Positions 1 through 9,800 of a DNA stretch of 13,505 nt are shown piece after piece. The DNA comes from an uncultured Peptococcaceae bacterium (GTDB lineage Bacteria > Bacillota > Peptococcia > Peptococcales > Peptococcaceae). The stretch is taken from NCBI GenBank assembly GCA_958451915.1, contig CAUDRX010000051.1, positions 1 through 13,505 on the forward strand, read 5' to 3'. A program made the translations under genes and the position numbers. Every line of letters starts with the position of its first letter. Position 1 is the stretch's first letter. A model generated the notes under the pieces. The model was given only the letters and a program-made list of their open reading frames with translations. It was not told the origin of the DNA and did no database searches.

Positions 1-187
1 CATCCCGCACACCGATGATCTTACCGTCAACTGCGACTGAATCTGTTTCCGGATCCACTTTTGTGCCTAATTCGCGAATGGTCTCCCCATTCACCCGGAC
101 ACGACCGCCTTTGATCATCGCTTCACTCTGTCTTCGTGAAGCCACATTACAGTCTGCCATATATTTCTGCAAACGAACGAGTGCCAT
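1..187 (-). CDS. RsuA/RluB-family pseudouridine synthase, N-terminal S4 part (truncated by window edge)
   Basis: Only the first 62 codons are inside the window; the gene continues past position 1. The translation starts MALVRLQKYMADCNVASRRQ and shows the compact S4 RNA-binding fold that opens RsuA/RluB/RluE-type enzymes: 'RLQKYMA', then 'ASRRQSEAMIKGGRVRVNG' near residues 16-34, then a turn with 'G.KVDPETDSVAVDGK'. These enzymes isomerise a single uridine in rRNA (RluB acts on 23S helix 89), with the S4 domain gripping the RNA. The catalytic Asp domain is not visible, so RluB, RsuA and RluE cannot be told apart. The ATG at 187 is preceded by GGAGGTG at good spacing. It lies 59 nt downstream of the cca gene, in the same direction. 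Confidence 0.88.
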   Translation of the reverse strand, partial: MALVRLQKYMADCNVASRRQSEAMIKGGRVRVNGETIRELGTKVDPETDSVAVDGKIIGVRD

Positions 188-206
188 AATCCACCTCCGT
201 ATTATT

Positions 207-235
207 ATTATACGACCAATAATAGGTTTTTAAAA
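207..235 (-). promoter_or_regulatory. Possible weak promoter for the RsuA/RluB-family gene
   Basis: On the minus strand a perfect TATAAT (212-207) sits 17 nt downstream of a poor -35 hexamer TTTTAA (235-230), in the A/T-rich gap between cca and the pseudouridine synthase. No terminator hairpin is seen in this gap, so read-through from the upstream operon is equally plausible. Confidence 0.3.
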
Positions 236-246
236 TTTTTTTCATT

Positions 247-1602
247 TTACACAATTTTTTGCGCCAGCTGTGCCTGCGCCCATGTCATCAGGCGATCATG
301 CTGATTGTTGTCCGGATCTTCGATGACCAGCTCCAGTGCCTGATGCAGCATCTGACCGATGGCCCGCCCCTTCAGGCCCAGGGCTTTCATATCTTCGCCA
401 TCGATCGCGAGATCAGCGATGGAGGTGCAGTCTCCGTTTCTGATAATGGTAGCGATCATCGCCTCGACATCAGAGAACAGCGCACACATCTCTTCCCGCT
501 GGCTGCCCAGATCATGCGCGACCATATCTGCCACTTTAACTTTGACAAGTCGGCGCGTCTGCACTTCGCCGAGATGTGATAGTGCGCGACGTATGTTGAC
601 AGCTTCCGGAAGAAGGATATCATTGTGATGAGCGATCAGCGCGACAACATCCTTGCGCGTGGCGTTATCATATTTGAGATCCCGCAGGACTTTATCGGCG
701 ATAGCAGCACTGGCAGCAGCATGATCATCGAAACGGTCATAGTCCACACTCTCTGCTGCATCCCAGACAAAAGGTTTGCCAACATCATGGAGCAGCATGG
801 TCAAACGCAGCACCAAATCTGCCTCGATCACCCCACAGGCGAGCAGTGAATGCTCAAAAACATCCAGAAAATGATGACCACCTTTTTGTGCAAACCCAAC
901 AGTATGACACATTACCGGAATGATATAGGGATACATCCCCAATGTGTAGAGATCCTCCAACCCGCGTGCCGGATGCTTGGCGAGAAGGATCTTATTGAGT
1001 TCGACCTGGATGCGTTCTTTGGAGATATATTGCAGCAGGTGGTTTTGCCGCAGCACTGCCCCATAAGTGGCAGGATCGTAATCAAAGTCCAGTACGGTGG
1101 CAAAGCGCACCATACGCAGCATGCGCAGTCCATCTTCATCAAAACGTCTGGCCGGATCCCCGACAGCACGTACCAAACGTGCCTGCAGATCTTCCTTTCC
1201 ACCAAAGAGGTCGATCAGGCCTCGGCTGGGGTGCCAGGCCATGGCATTGATGGTAAAATCCCGCCGGCAGAGATCTTCTGCCAGTTCACGCGTGAACAAC
1301 ACGCTCTTTGGATGGCGGTGATCCAGGTACTCCCCGTCTATGCGAAAGGTGGTCACCTCATAGGCACCATCGGCGACCAGAATTGTCAGCGTACCATGCT
1401 GGATCCCTGTTGGGATCACACGTTTATCATTGAAGATCGCCAGCATCTCTTCGGCGCGTGCGGAAGTGCAGATGTCCCAGTCACTGGGCTGCTTCCCCAT
1501 CAGTGAATCGCGCACGCAGCCACCAACGATATAAGCTTCATGCCCGTGCTCCTCTAAACGCGTGATGATCTCCTCCGCGCCTTCGGGCAATCGTATCTGC
1601 AT
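247..1602 (-). CDS. cca: CCA tRNA nucleotidyltransferase (class II, with HD domain)
   Basis: 451-residue enzyme that adds or repairs the 3' CCA of tRNAs (and tmRNA) without a nucleic-acid template. The class II nucleotidyltransferase head is clear: GGCVRD at about residues 27-32 and the metal-binding pair in DWDI (Asp41, Asp43). Next come the 'RRFDEDGLRMLRMVRFA' motif and the base-selecting region 'ERIQVELNKIL'. An HD domain follows, with HHFLDVFEH and then LLHDVGKP near residue 270, so it is of the HD-containing bacterial type. I chose the ATG at 1602 because GAGGTGAGG lies just upstream; the GTG at 1611 would fall inside that ribosome site. It begins 5 nt after the preceding pseudouridine synthase stops, implying co-transcription. 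The tmRNA in this window lacks an encoded CCA and would be a substrate. Confidence 0.95.
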   Translation of the reverse strand: MQIRLPEGAEEIITRLEEHGHEAYIVGGCVRDSLMGKQPSDWDICTSARAEEMLAIFNDKRVIPTGIQHGTLTILVADGAYEVTTFRIDGEYLDHRHPKSVLFTRELAEDLCRRDFTINAMAWHPSRGLIDLFGGKEDLQARLVRAVGDPARRFDEDGLRMLRMVRFATVLDFDYDPATYGAVLRQNHLLQYISKERIQVELNKILLAKHPARGLEDLYTLGMYPYIIPVMCHTVGFAQKGGHHFLDVFEHSLLACGVIEADLVLRLTMLLHDVGKPFVWDAAESVDYDRFDDHAAASAAIADKVLRDLKYDNATRKDVVALIAHHNDILLPEAVNIRRALSHLGEVQTRRLVKVKVADMVAHDLGSQREEMCALFSDVEAMIATIIRNGDCTSIADLAIDGEDMKALGLKGRAIGQMLHQALELVIEDPDNNQHDRLMTWAQAQLAQKIV

Positions 1603-1607
1603 AAGCC

Positions 1608-2543
1608 TCACCTCATTTCTGAATGATCGATCTGTAATGCCGCGACATTTAATGCCGCGGCAGGTTCTTCCTGATAATGATGCATCGGCAGAAAATGATG
1701 CATCAGCCGCCCATCTTCAGGATGCTGATAGCTGAGCGCGGCGGCATGCAGGAGCGGGCGGCATGCTGCGATCGCCGGACCACCATAGGTCACATCTCCC
1801 AGGAGCGGATGCCCCTGATGCGCCATGTGCACACGGATCTGATGCCGTCTGCCCGTCTCGATGCGCACCCAGCAGGCCGTTGCGCGTAATGACGCTTCAT
1901 ACGCCAGCGGAGTGACATAAGTACTGCAAGACTTACCACCGTGACCAACATAAAACAGGGGACCGATCGCCTGGCGCACCGCCGGATCTGCTTCACAGAT
2001 CTCTCCGGCGAGATGCTGGGGCGATCTCACGCGTCCAAAGGCGAAGCACTGGTAACATTTTTCCGCACGCAGTTTGCTCAAACGACCTGCTGCAAAGCTG
2101 TTCTTCGCCAGAAGCACCAACCCTGTCGTGCCGATGTCCAGTCGGCTCACCGGATGGAATACGCAACCCTCGCCATTTGCGGCCAGATGTGCCAGTACTG
2201 CACCAGCCAGAGAACCCGTCTCGCCACGCCGACGCGGAAACATCGTAACGCCTGGCGGTTTGTCAACGACCAGCACCATCTCATCCTCATAGATCACATG
2301 CAAAGGCTTCTCCTCGTGGATGATGTCACTATCTGTCAGCGCCGGCGCCATTGCCAGCGATATCTCATCACCTGGCTGCACCAGATAACGTACAGTGCGG
2401 CGCTCGCCATTCACAAGGATGCCCTGAGGATGGTTCTTACAGCGTTTCAAAAGCCGCTTGGATACCGTCATCCTTGCGGCGATCACCTCTTTGAGCAGGC
2501 GGCCTGCATCATTTTCATCGGCATGATAAATGATCCGTTTCAT
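1608..2543 (-). CDS. RluA-family RNA pseudouridine synthase
   Basis: 311-residue protein of the RluA/RluC/RluD family, which converts specific uridines to pseudouridine in rRNA or tRNA. Residues about 13-62 form an S4-like RNA-binding segment ('SKRLLKRCKNHPQGILVNGE'). The catalytic domain starts near residue 82, with 'VVDKPPGVTMFP' at about 92-103. The active-site motif HPVSRLDIGTTGL contains the catalytic Asp at about 136. The late conserved block ETGRRHQIRVHMAHQGHPLLGD lies at about 227-248. TTGL replaces the commoner TSGL. The target site cannot be deduced. The start ATG shares the tetranucleotide ATGA with the sbcC stop, and GAGGTG lies 5 nt upstream, so it is translationally coupled to sbcC. 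Confidence 0.92.
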   Translation of the reverse strand: MKRIIYHADENDAGRLLKEVIAARMTVSKRLLKRCKNHPQGILVNGERRTVRYLVQPGDEISLAMAPALTDSDIIHEEKPLHVIYEDEMVLVVDKPPGVTMFPRRRGETGSLAGAVLAHLAANGEGCVFHPVSRLDIGTTGLVLLAKNSFAAGRLSKLRAEKCYQCFAFGRVRSPQHLAGEICEADPAVRQAIGPLFYVGHGGKSCSTYVTPLAYEASLRATACWVRIETGRRHQIRVHMAHQGHPLLGDVTYGGPAIAACRPLLHAAALSYQHPEDGRLMHHFLPMHHYQEEPAAALNVAALQIDHSEMR

Positions 2544-5500
2544 TCCCGCACCTCGAAATGTGCCGTGCTTCCCTCGGCACTGCCGCTGACGACGAGGTGC
2601 GCAGGGATGCGTTCTTTGAGTTCTGCCACATGGGAGATCACACCGACCAAACGTCCACTGTTCTGCAAACTGATCAGCGTCTCAACGGTGTCATCCAGGG
2701 ATTCTTCATCCAGCGTGCCAAACCCTTCATCGATAAAGATCGTTGACAACTCGACCCCGCCGCTCTCACTCGAAACCACATCGGCCAGTCCCAACGCCAG
2801 CGACAAAGAGGCTTTGAAGCTTTCCCCGCCGGAAAGGGTTGAAACATCGCGGGCGCGGCCTGTGTACTGATCCATCACATCGAGATCCAGCCCAGCCTGT
2901 CTGCGGGCATCCTGAACAACCTCTTTGCGTCGGAAAGAATAACGGCCGTGCGTCATTCGAGCCAGCCGCACATTGGCACTGGTCAGCATGCGTTCAAAAT
3001 AATACGCCTGTGCAAAGGTCTCCAGACGCATGTTATACGCGTTTTTTCCATCCAATACATCGCGCAGATGCCCCCAAAGCGCATAACGGTCCCCCAACGC
3101 CTGGAATTCATCATACAATGCAGCGATCTTTTCGATCAGTGCCTGGTTGTCTTTGATATGGCTTTGATGTGCCGCCAGGACGCCATTTGCATCCTGAAGC
3201 GCAGCCTGGGCAGTCTGGCAGGCTGCCTGTTGCCGGGAAAGGTCATGCATGCTGCGGTCATCCCCCAACTGCGCTGCCAGCGTGTCACTGGCAGCAACGG
3301 CACGATCCCAGGCAGACCGATGAGTATCCAATGTTACCTTGATATCCTCTCTGGCGCTGATATCCGCTCTCGCGCGTTCGTACGCTTCCTCATCGGCAAA
3401 GACAGCGCCACGCTGCCTGACAAATGCATCTGCGGCACGCTCTGCCTGACAAGCAGCTTCCTGGCACTGCTGTTCTAACTGAGCCAATGCGCTCTGTGCT
3501 TTGACCTGCGCCATCTGCGCACGGTCGCTGGCCTGCCGGGCCATCTCATACACGGCAGCTGCTTCCTGACGGGCCTCTTGACGGTCAGCGATCTGCTTTT
3601 CCAGCTCCGCTGGCTGATCCGATGCAGTGAAACCAAACTGCCTCTCTTTTTCAGAGACCATCTCAGATTTCTCGCGCACCATTGCCTCCCAGTGGCTTCT
3701 GGTCGCAAGCATTTCTTCACGTGCTTCCTGAAGGGCGTGATGCTGTTCACGCGCCTCGGTGAGCTGCGCCTCCACTTCAGAATTTGCCGCGAGGGCCGCT
3801 TCCAGCGCAGCGATCTGACTGCTGATCTGCTGCTGTTCTGTGTTCAGGAGACGGCCACGTTCAATGATCGCCTGCTCCTGTTGCACCGAAGCCGTCTCAT
3901 CGTTCTCAATCCCCATTTCTTCCAGACTGGAAGCTGCTTCAGCCAGATTGAGCGCACTTTGCTTTAAAGCAGCTTCGGCTTCTGCGAACTGCTTTTGAGC
4001 TTCGTCTCTTGCCTGTGCCAGCGTTCTTTCATCTTCGATCAGAGCCGTATCCCGAGCCGGTGCAGGATGATGGACAGCACCACAGACTGGACACGGTGTG
4101 CCCTCTTTCAGATTCTCAGCCAGTACAGCAGCAACATGCTGTCGATTGTGAGCCATTGCCTCCTGATAACGCGCTTCCGCCTGCTGCCAGCCAGCTTTTG
4201 CCTGTGCAGCTGTCTGGCGCAGTGACCTCTCACGAGTGAACTGTTCAAGATAACGGTGGATCGTTTTATATTGAAGACGTGCCTCCCTGACCTGCGCCTC
4301 CTTTTCGGCGTGTGCCAGGCGCAGCGCAATGAGCGCCTTATCCTGTTTCTGTTTATCCTGAAGCTGTGCTTCCAGCTGCTGCACCTGCTGCGCGAGCCCG
4401 GCCTGAGAACTGGCCGCGCGCGCCAGCGTCTCCTGAGCATGCGCCAGCGACCGTTCCGCATTCTCTAACCCTTGTTTGGCTTCTACATACTGCTTGAGAT
4501 GTGCCAGTCGCAAAGTCAGCTGAGGCACATCAGCCTGCGCCTGCTCGGCCTGCGTCTTTTTAGCAGCTGCTTCTGTCAATGCCTGATCTGCTGCGCACCA
4601 TGCTGTCTTTGCCTGTGCAAGCTGGGTGCGTGCCGCTTCTGCCTGTGCGCGCTTTTTCTCATAGACCTGCTGCGTTTCCTGGGCCTGCTCTTCTTTGATC
4701 ACAAGCTGACTGGCCTGCTCAGCCGCGGCCAGACGTGCCTTTAAGCCTGCCATTTCCATCTCGCGTGCCTTTAAAGCTTCAATAGCCTTTTCGGCCTCCT
4801 GCCATTGGGCCACGATATGGTTGTGCTGTTCGTCTTTATTGAGCAGCGCCAGTGCAGCTTCGTGATTGAGCCGTGCCGATTCCGCTGCTGTTTTGAACCC
4901 GTCCGTCTTTTCTTCTTCAGCCGCCGCCAGCGCCCGCAGCTGCGTCAGATCCTCCCGGGTCGGCTGCTCTCCTAGTGCAAATGGCACTTCAAAATGCAGC
5001 ATAGCAGCCTGCGATCGATAACTGGCCTTCAGCATCTCATATTCACCGGCCATCCCACTTACACGTTCCTTGAGCTGTTTCAGAGCCGCATCGTAGATGC
5101 TGGTGTCAAAGATATGGCGCAGCAGTTCGATCTTATCCTTAGTCGGCGATGAGAGGAATTCCTGAAATGCCCCCTGAGGCAGCATGACGATCTTCTGAAA
5201 CTGAGATTCATCCAATCCAATGAGCTCGACGATCTTCTTGTCCACCTCGGCGATCTTCGTCAGGGGTAGAAAATCCTCATGTCCCACGCATTCCAGCACC
5301 GCTTCCTGAGCGATCTCTCTACGTCCTGTTCCGCGCTTTTTTGCCACCTGCTGCTTTGGCTGACGATGGATCTGATAGATCTTCCCACCGATCTCAAAAC
5401 GAAGATCGACGTACGTGATCGTATCGTCATCAGGCTTGAGAAAATCGCAGCGCAGACTCGCGGCATCCATTCCGCGCTTGCTGAGTTTGCCATAGAGCGC

Positions 5501-5650
5501 ATAGAGAATGGCTTCAAAGATCGTGGTCTTGCCGGAACCTGTCGGTCCTGTGATGACAAAGAGACGCTGACCAGTCAGTTCAGAGAAATCCAGTGTTGTC
5601 GCCTGAGCATATGGTCCAAAAGCTGACATCGTTAAGCGGATCGGTCTCAT
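2540..5650 (-). CDS. sbcC: Exonuclease SbcCD, ATPase subunit SbcC (Rad50-like)
   Basis: 1036-residue SMC-like ATPase that partners SbcD to cut hairpins and process blocked or double-strand DNA ends. It opens with MRPIRLTMSAFGPY, followed by the Walker A motif GPTGSGKT (about 35-42) and the Q-loop region 'MLPQGAFQEFL'. A long Ala/Glu/Gln-rich coiled coil is broken near residue 517 by the zinc-hook CPVC, where two molecules join. After the returning coil come the ABC signature LSGGESFKASLSLALG (near 939), Walker B with 'STIFIDEGFGTLDE' (near 965), and the H-loop 'VISHVAEL'. Length is normal for SbcC. The ATG at 5650 is chosen over an upstream in-frame one because AAAGGAGG precedes it and it overlaps the sbcD stop by ATGA. 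The lower-case region of alternating frames opposite it is only shadow. Confidence 0.97.
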   Translation of the reverse strand: MRPIRLTMSAFGPYAQATTLDFSELTGQRLFVITGPTGSGKTTIFEAILYALYGKLSKRGMDAASLRCDFLKPDDDTITYVDLRFEIGGKIYQIHRQPKQQVAKKRGTGRREIAQEAVLECVGHEDFLPLTKIAEVDKKIVELIGLDESQFQKIVMLPQGAFQEFLSSPTKDKIELLRHIFDTSIYDAALKQLKERVSGMAGEYEMLKASYRSQAAMLHFEVPFALGEQPTREDLTQLRALAAAEEEKTDGFKTAAESARLNHEAALALLNKDEQHNHIVAQWQEAEKAIEALKAREMEMAGLKARLAAAEQASQLVIKEEQAQETQQVYEKKRAQAEAARTQLAQAKTAWCAADQALTEAAAKKTQAEQAQADVPQLTLRLAHLKQYVEAKQGLENAERSLAHAQETLARAASSQAGLAQQVQQLEAQLQDKQKQDKALIALRLAHAEKEAQVREARLQYKTIHRYLEQFTRERSLRQTAAQAKAGWQQAEARYQEAMAHNRQHVAAVLAENLKEGTPCPVCGAVHHPAPARDTALIEDERTLAQARDEAQKQFAEAEAALKQSALNLAEAASSLEEMGIENDETASVQQEQAIIERGRLLNTEQQQISSQIAALEAALAANSEVEAQLTEAREQHHALQEAREEMLATRSHWEAMVREKSEMVSEKERQFGFTASDQPAELEKQIADRQEARQEAAAVYEMARQASDRAQMAQVKAQSALAQLEQQCQEAACQAERAADAFVRQRGAVFADEEAYERARADISAREDIKVTLDTHRSAWDRAVAASDTLAAQLGDDRSMHDLSRQQAACQTAQAALQDANGVLAAHQSHIKDNQALIEKIAALYDEFQALGDRYALWGHLRDVLDGKNAYNMRLETFAQAYYFERMLTSANVRLARMTHGRYSFRRKEVVQDARRQAGLDLDVMDQYTGRARDVSTLSGGESFKASLSLALGLADVVSSESGGVELSTIFIDEGFGTLDEESLDDTVETLISLQNSGRLVGVISHVAELKERIPAHLVVSGSAEGSTAHFEVRE

Positions 5651-6804
5651 AGCTCCTCCTTTCCAAGCTCTGCAAAGATCTCCTGCATCACTGCACACAT
5701 CTCCTCAGTGGCCTCTTCGCCCGTCATCTGTTCATAAAATGCGGCAAACATGCCCAGCGGTGACCGCCTGGCTTCCGCTATCCTTGCTTCCGGCAGACGC
5801 GTACCCGCTTCTGCCAGCTTTTCAGCGCTGCGCTGCATCACCATGATATTCGGATAGCACTGCTTGAGCCGCTGCATCGGTTCCAGGAGACTGCCCGGAT
5901 CATCGAGCACCACGCGCAGATAATCGTTCTGATATGGTTTGACGGTTTCCGGCACTGTCAAAAGCGTCTCCAGCTCCCCTTGAATGGTCACCAGCCGATG
6001 TGGCGACAGAAGAGGGATCGTGTCAATATCAACCTTGCCGGAGGCATCCAGCGAAACAGCCAGCATCACTTTTTGCTGACCTTCTTCCGAAAATGAGTAC
6101 TGCATCAAACTGCCTGCATACCGAATATGTTCACTGCCGGCACGCTGCGCCTGATGCAGATGCCCCAGCGCAACATAGTCAAAATCTGCCAGAGATGCGC
6201 TCTGCCAATACTCCGTCCCACCGATCGACAAGGTGCGCTCAGAATCACATGTTGCCAGCGGTTCATCCCCCGTCACCACGCCATGAGCCACCAATACATG
6301 GCGGGCATTCGGGTCCAGTGCGATATGCGAAAGGATATAGTCCATTGTCTCCGGATAATCCATTCCTTCAGTCTCAGGGACCAGCACATGTAAAACCGCC
6401 AGATCGGCATAAGCCATCAGATAGACATCAACCGGCCCCGCACTATCCTCAAGCCGAACTTTCGGGATCGGCCAGGTGAAATTGCCTGCCAGGTAAAGCC
6501 CCGCCTTCGACTGGATGGCATTGGCAAATCCCAGGCGTTCTCCACCGTCGTGGTTGCCGCCAATCGCCAGGACCGGAACATGAAGATCGAGCACCACTTC
6601 TGAGACAAAGTTGTCAAACAGAGTGATCGCTTCAACTGACGGATTGCGCCTGTCATAGATATCGCCAGCCAGGATCAGCGCCGTCGGCTTCTCTTTTTTG
6701 ATCTGCGCCGTTACTTGCGCAAGCAGCGCTTTTTGGTCATCGATCATGGAATAACCATTGACTTTTTTGCCAATATGAAGATCTGCCAAATGATAAAACT
6801 TCAT
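5647..6804 (-). CDS. sbcD: Exonuclease SbcCD, nuclease subunit SbcD (Mre11-like)
   Basis: About 385-residue Mn-dependent metallophosphoesterase nuclease, the partner of SbcC. All signature motifs are visible in order: DLHIGK near the N-terminus (D8/H10 region), GDIYDR at about 48-53, GGNHDGGERLGF at about 85, VAHGVV at about 175, and GHLH at about 213. These supply the two-metal site. The C-terminal 'capping' part is more variable. Three possible starts lie close together (6816, 6807, 6804). 6804 gives the family-typical MKFYHLADLH with GAGG six nt upstream, and 6807 is nearly as good. 6816 has its Shine-Dalgarno touching the ATG. The gene lies 15 nt after the DUF445 gene and overlaps sbcC by 4 nt, giving 1:1 coupling. 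Confidence 0.96.
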   Translation of the reverse strand: MKFYHLADLHIGKKVNGYSMIDDQKALLAQVTAQIKKEKPTALILAGDIYDRRNPSVEAITLFDNFVSEVVLDLHVPVLAIGGNHDGGERLGFANAIQSKAGLYLAGNFTWPIPKVRLEDSAGPVDVYLMAYADLAVLHVLVPETEGMDYPETMDYILSHIALDPNARHVLVAHGVVTGDEPLATCDSERTLSIGGTEYWQSASLADFDYVALGHLHQAQRAGSEHIRYAGSLMQYSFSEEGQQKVMLAVSLDASGKVDIDTIPLLSPHRLVTIQGELETLLTVPETVKPYQNDYLRVVLDDPGSLLEPMQRLKQCYPNIMVMQRSAEKLAEAGTRLPEARIAEARRSPLGMFAAFYEQMTGEEATEEMCAVMQEIFAELGKEEL

Positions 6805-6819
6805 CATACGCCTCATTCC

Positions 6820-9800
6820 TTAAAAACCACCCAGGAGCCGCGAGACAACTGTTGCCGGGATAGCCACGACCGCTCCCAGCCATCCCATACGCTCGACACG
6901 GGTAAAATACGGCTGTGCAATTCCTCGCATCAGATTCTCCAATAATGCCGGGGAAAGTCCGTTGATACGCTCTTCGACCAGTCCCGGAACATCGATGAGG
7001 AGAAGAAGGTCGCGCCCTTCCCGCACTAAACAGTTCCAAAAAACAGGATCCACCGTCTGCCACAGTTTTCCACTCACACAGCTGAGCACCTGTTCTTCTG
7101 CTTCATCAAAGGTCAAAGCCTGCATGAGCTGCCGCCAGATCGTCCCTTCTTCCAAAGATAATGCCCGATCAAACGACAGATCCTCAAAAACGCCTTCACA
7201 ACCTGCAATGATCGCAGGTTCCAGGCGCCCCGGCAGTACCTGCCAGGAGAGCAGCTCAAGGCTTTCCGAAAGGCAGGCACGGTCCTCCGGCTCGAAAAAC
7301 AGCGAAAGCCAATGTCTGCCAAAAGCCGCCACTGCTGCCACTACACGACCGGCCGTATCTTCAGAGACCGACAACAGCCCTTTGAACAGCGTCAGTATAA
7401 ATTGCTGCAGCGGTGCCTGGGCCAATGCAGCACACACATCCTGCATCCAGTGTCCTTCCGTCTCCGAGAGGCTGACACCAATGTTCATCATGCTCTTTCC
7501 AGCAAGCTCAGTCATCATCCAATCGACAACCGCCTCCCCGATGCGCGTCTCCCGTTTAAAAAGATAGGCAGGCAGTTTCCTGCCGACAAGGATCTCAAGC
7601 ACCGCTGCCAGATAACGTTTACCACCCGCCAGTTGATAACCCATTTGCAGCGTAAATGGCAGTCGTTTTCGCATCAGGCCATCTATCAGATCGATCAGAG
7701 CTTCCTTATTCTCAAGGAGCAGCTCCGGCAAGCCTTTGTAATACGGCAGAAGTTTTTCCCAAAGTGCTTCATAGATCCGCTGATCTGCAGGCAGAACAAT
7801 CTGCGCGAGCAGCTGATTGCCACGTTCTTTCCACTCATCTGCAGAAACACCCTCAAGCGCATCAATAAGCCCTGCCGATATGCGTCCATCTGCCGCCTCG
7901 GACACAGCCAGACAATCGAGGGTTCGGCGATAGATCGCTGCCATATCCACCCATTTTGCTGCCGCCGATAAGTCCTGCTCTGCAAGAGTACGTGCCATCA
8001 TTTTCTGAAGCCAGCCTGCGATCTCAGGCTTATCCAGTGAAGCATAGACCCAGGCACCGGCATGCGGCAGCAGGATCTCTTTCGCCAACGGCATCCATTC
8101 CTGATCACGTTTTTCTGCCAGTAACTGCAAGGCGTGATGAACCAGATCAGGAAAGTGCGCATTGACCTTCTTTGAAAACTGCCCGACCTCTGTCGACCAG
8201 ATCGATTCGTTGATGATATAGGATGCCGCAAGGTCTTTCATCTTGTGGGAAAACCGCGTCTGATTTTTGCTCATGAGCCCTTGCAGGCCCAGCGTTTTCT
8301 TATAGGGCCGAAACAACCCATATACAGCCATCACGTTCGTACCATAGCCGACCACGCCATACATGCCAGTACGTGCCGCCATTAGCAGCGCGATCTGATC
8401 AGGATCCGGCGACAGGCCGCTCATCTCCATTGCCGCCCCAGTCGCCAGACCAGCCACTGCTCCGATGCCACCACCGAGATAAGCCAGCGGCCGCATCTCA
8501 CGTCCGATCATATCCAGTACAAGCTCTCGCATTTCCTGGTGTGACAGTGCATCCAGCTGCGCCTTTGTCAAACGGCCAAGATATGGCCGCAGAGAAGAAA
8601 AGATATTGCCGCGCATCCATTCGCCCAACTGTTCGTAAAGGATCTGTTCCTTACTACGGCAGATGAGACGTGCGATCGGTTCATGATAAAACCAGTGCAC
8701 CATCTTTTCGAGAAGACCTCGGATCGTTTCGCCGCCAGTATCCTGAGACGCCAGCCAGGCTTCTCCTTCCTCACGCCAAAACGTGGTCAGACCGCGGATG
8801 ATCTTTTCTTGTCGGGAAATGTTTAGCAGAGAATCTGCGAGCGCTCTGTCCAGCTGTGCATCCGATAATCTCAGGTGATCGGCAAGCTGAGCCGCTGAGA
8901 GATGCGTGCTGAGATAACGGAAGCCGCCCTTGAGCAACGCTTCCACGCCACTGTCAAGCAGGCGGCTCTCCGCCAAAGGTCGGCTAAGGAATGCATCCAG
9001 CACCCTGACAAGGAGCGGCCGCCAATGTGCAATCCGATCCCACAGCCGCTGCATCGATTGCGCCGAATCCAGCCCCGCCCGACGCCACTGATCGATCTCC
9101 CAAACGATCCAGGAAAGCAGATACTGCACGATCCTTTCACTGAGATCCTGCAGCATCTCCGGTTCCATGAACTTATGATACAAAACCGTCAGCCAGTCCT
9201 CTTCCCCTTCTGCCGTCGCAAAACGCCCTCTAAGATAATCCTGTACTACATCACGGAAAAACGGGCTTGCTGCATCGCACTCACCAATACTCTCCAGAAA
9301 TATCGTCTCGATCCATTCCCGATCTTCGGAAAGGAGCGGATAGACTGTCTCCAACACAGATGGCAAGTGCTTTTCGACCAATTCCCGAAGCACCTGTTCT
9401 GAGAATATATAGAAATGTTCCTGAAGTTTTTGGTTTTTAAGCACATCCAGCCAGCCTGACAGCTGCGAAGGCTGATGAGCAAGAAGCAAACTGGTCAGAA
9501 GCGTCAGTGCCGCTTTTCCATCAAGCCCCAGTATATCCTTCAGGCACAACGACGGCATCGACACAAACGTGTTTCTGATGGCTTCCAGCGCCGCCGCTGA
9601 CAAGCGATCACACAGCTTCTGCCAATCCGCTTCAGGCATCGCACGCAGTCGCTCCTGCCAGTGCGCGCATACATGCTCGACCCCTAGCTGTCGCGGCGTC
9701 AAGCAGGCCAGATTTCTGAGCGCCACCGCCAACCCTTGCTGAAAGTCTGGCGTTTGCAGAACGGCATCGATCTTTTTATGCAGGAACGGAACATTTAACG

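Noticed and set aside
850..1506. 218-residue plus-strand open frame opposite cca
   Set aside because: Fully inside the well-conserved cca gene on the other strand, with no recognisable motif.
1941..2870. 309-residue plus-strand open frame opposite the RluA-like gene and the sbcC end
   Set aside because: Antisense to two genes with all catalytic motifs intact, with Cys/His-rich low-information translation and no ribosome site; a shadow frame.
5651..5698. Upstream in-frame start for SbcC adding 16 residues
   Set aside because: It would overlap sbcD further and adds a non-family N-terminus; the ATG at 5650 has AAAGGAGG and the ATGA coupling.
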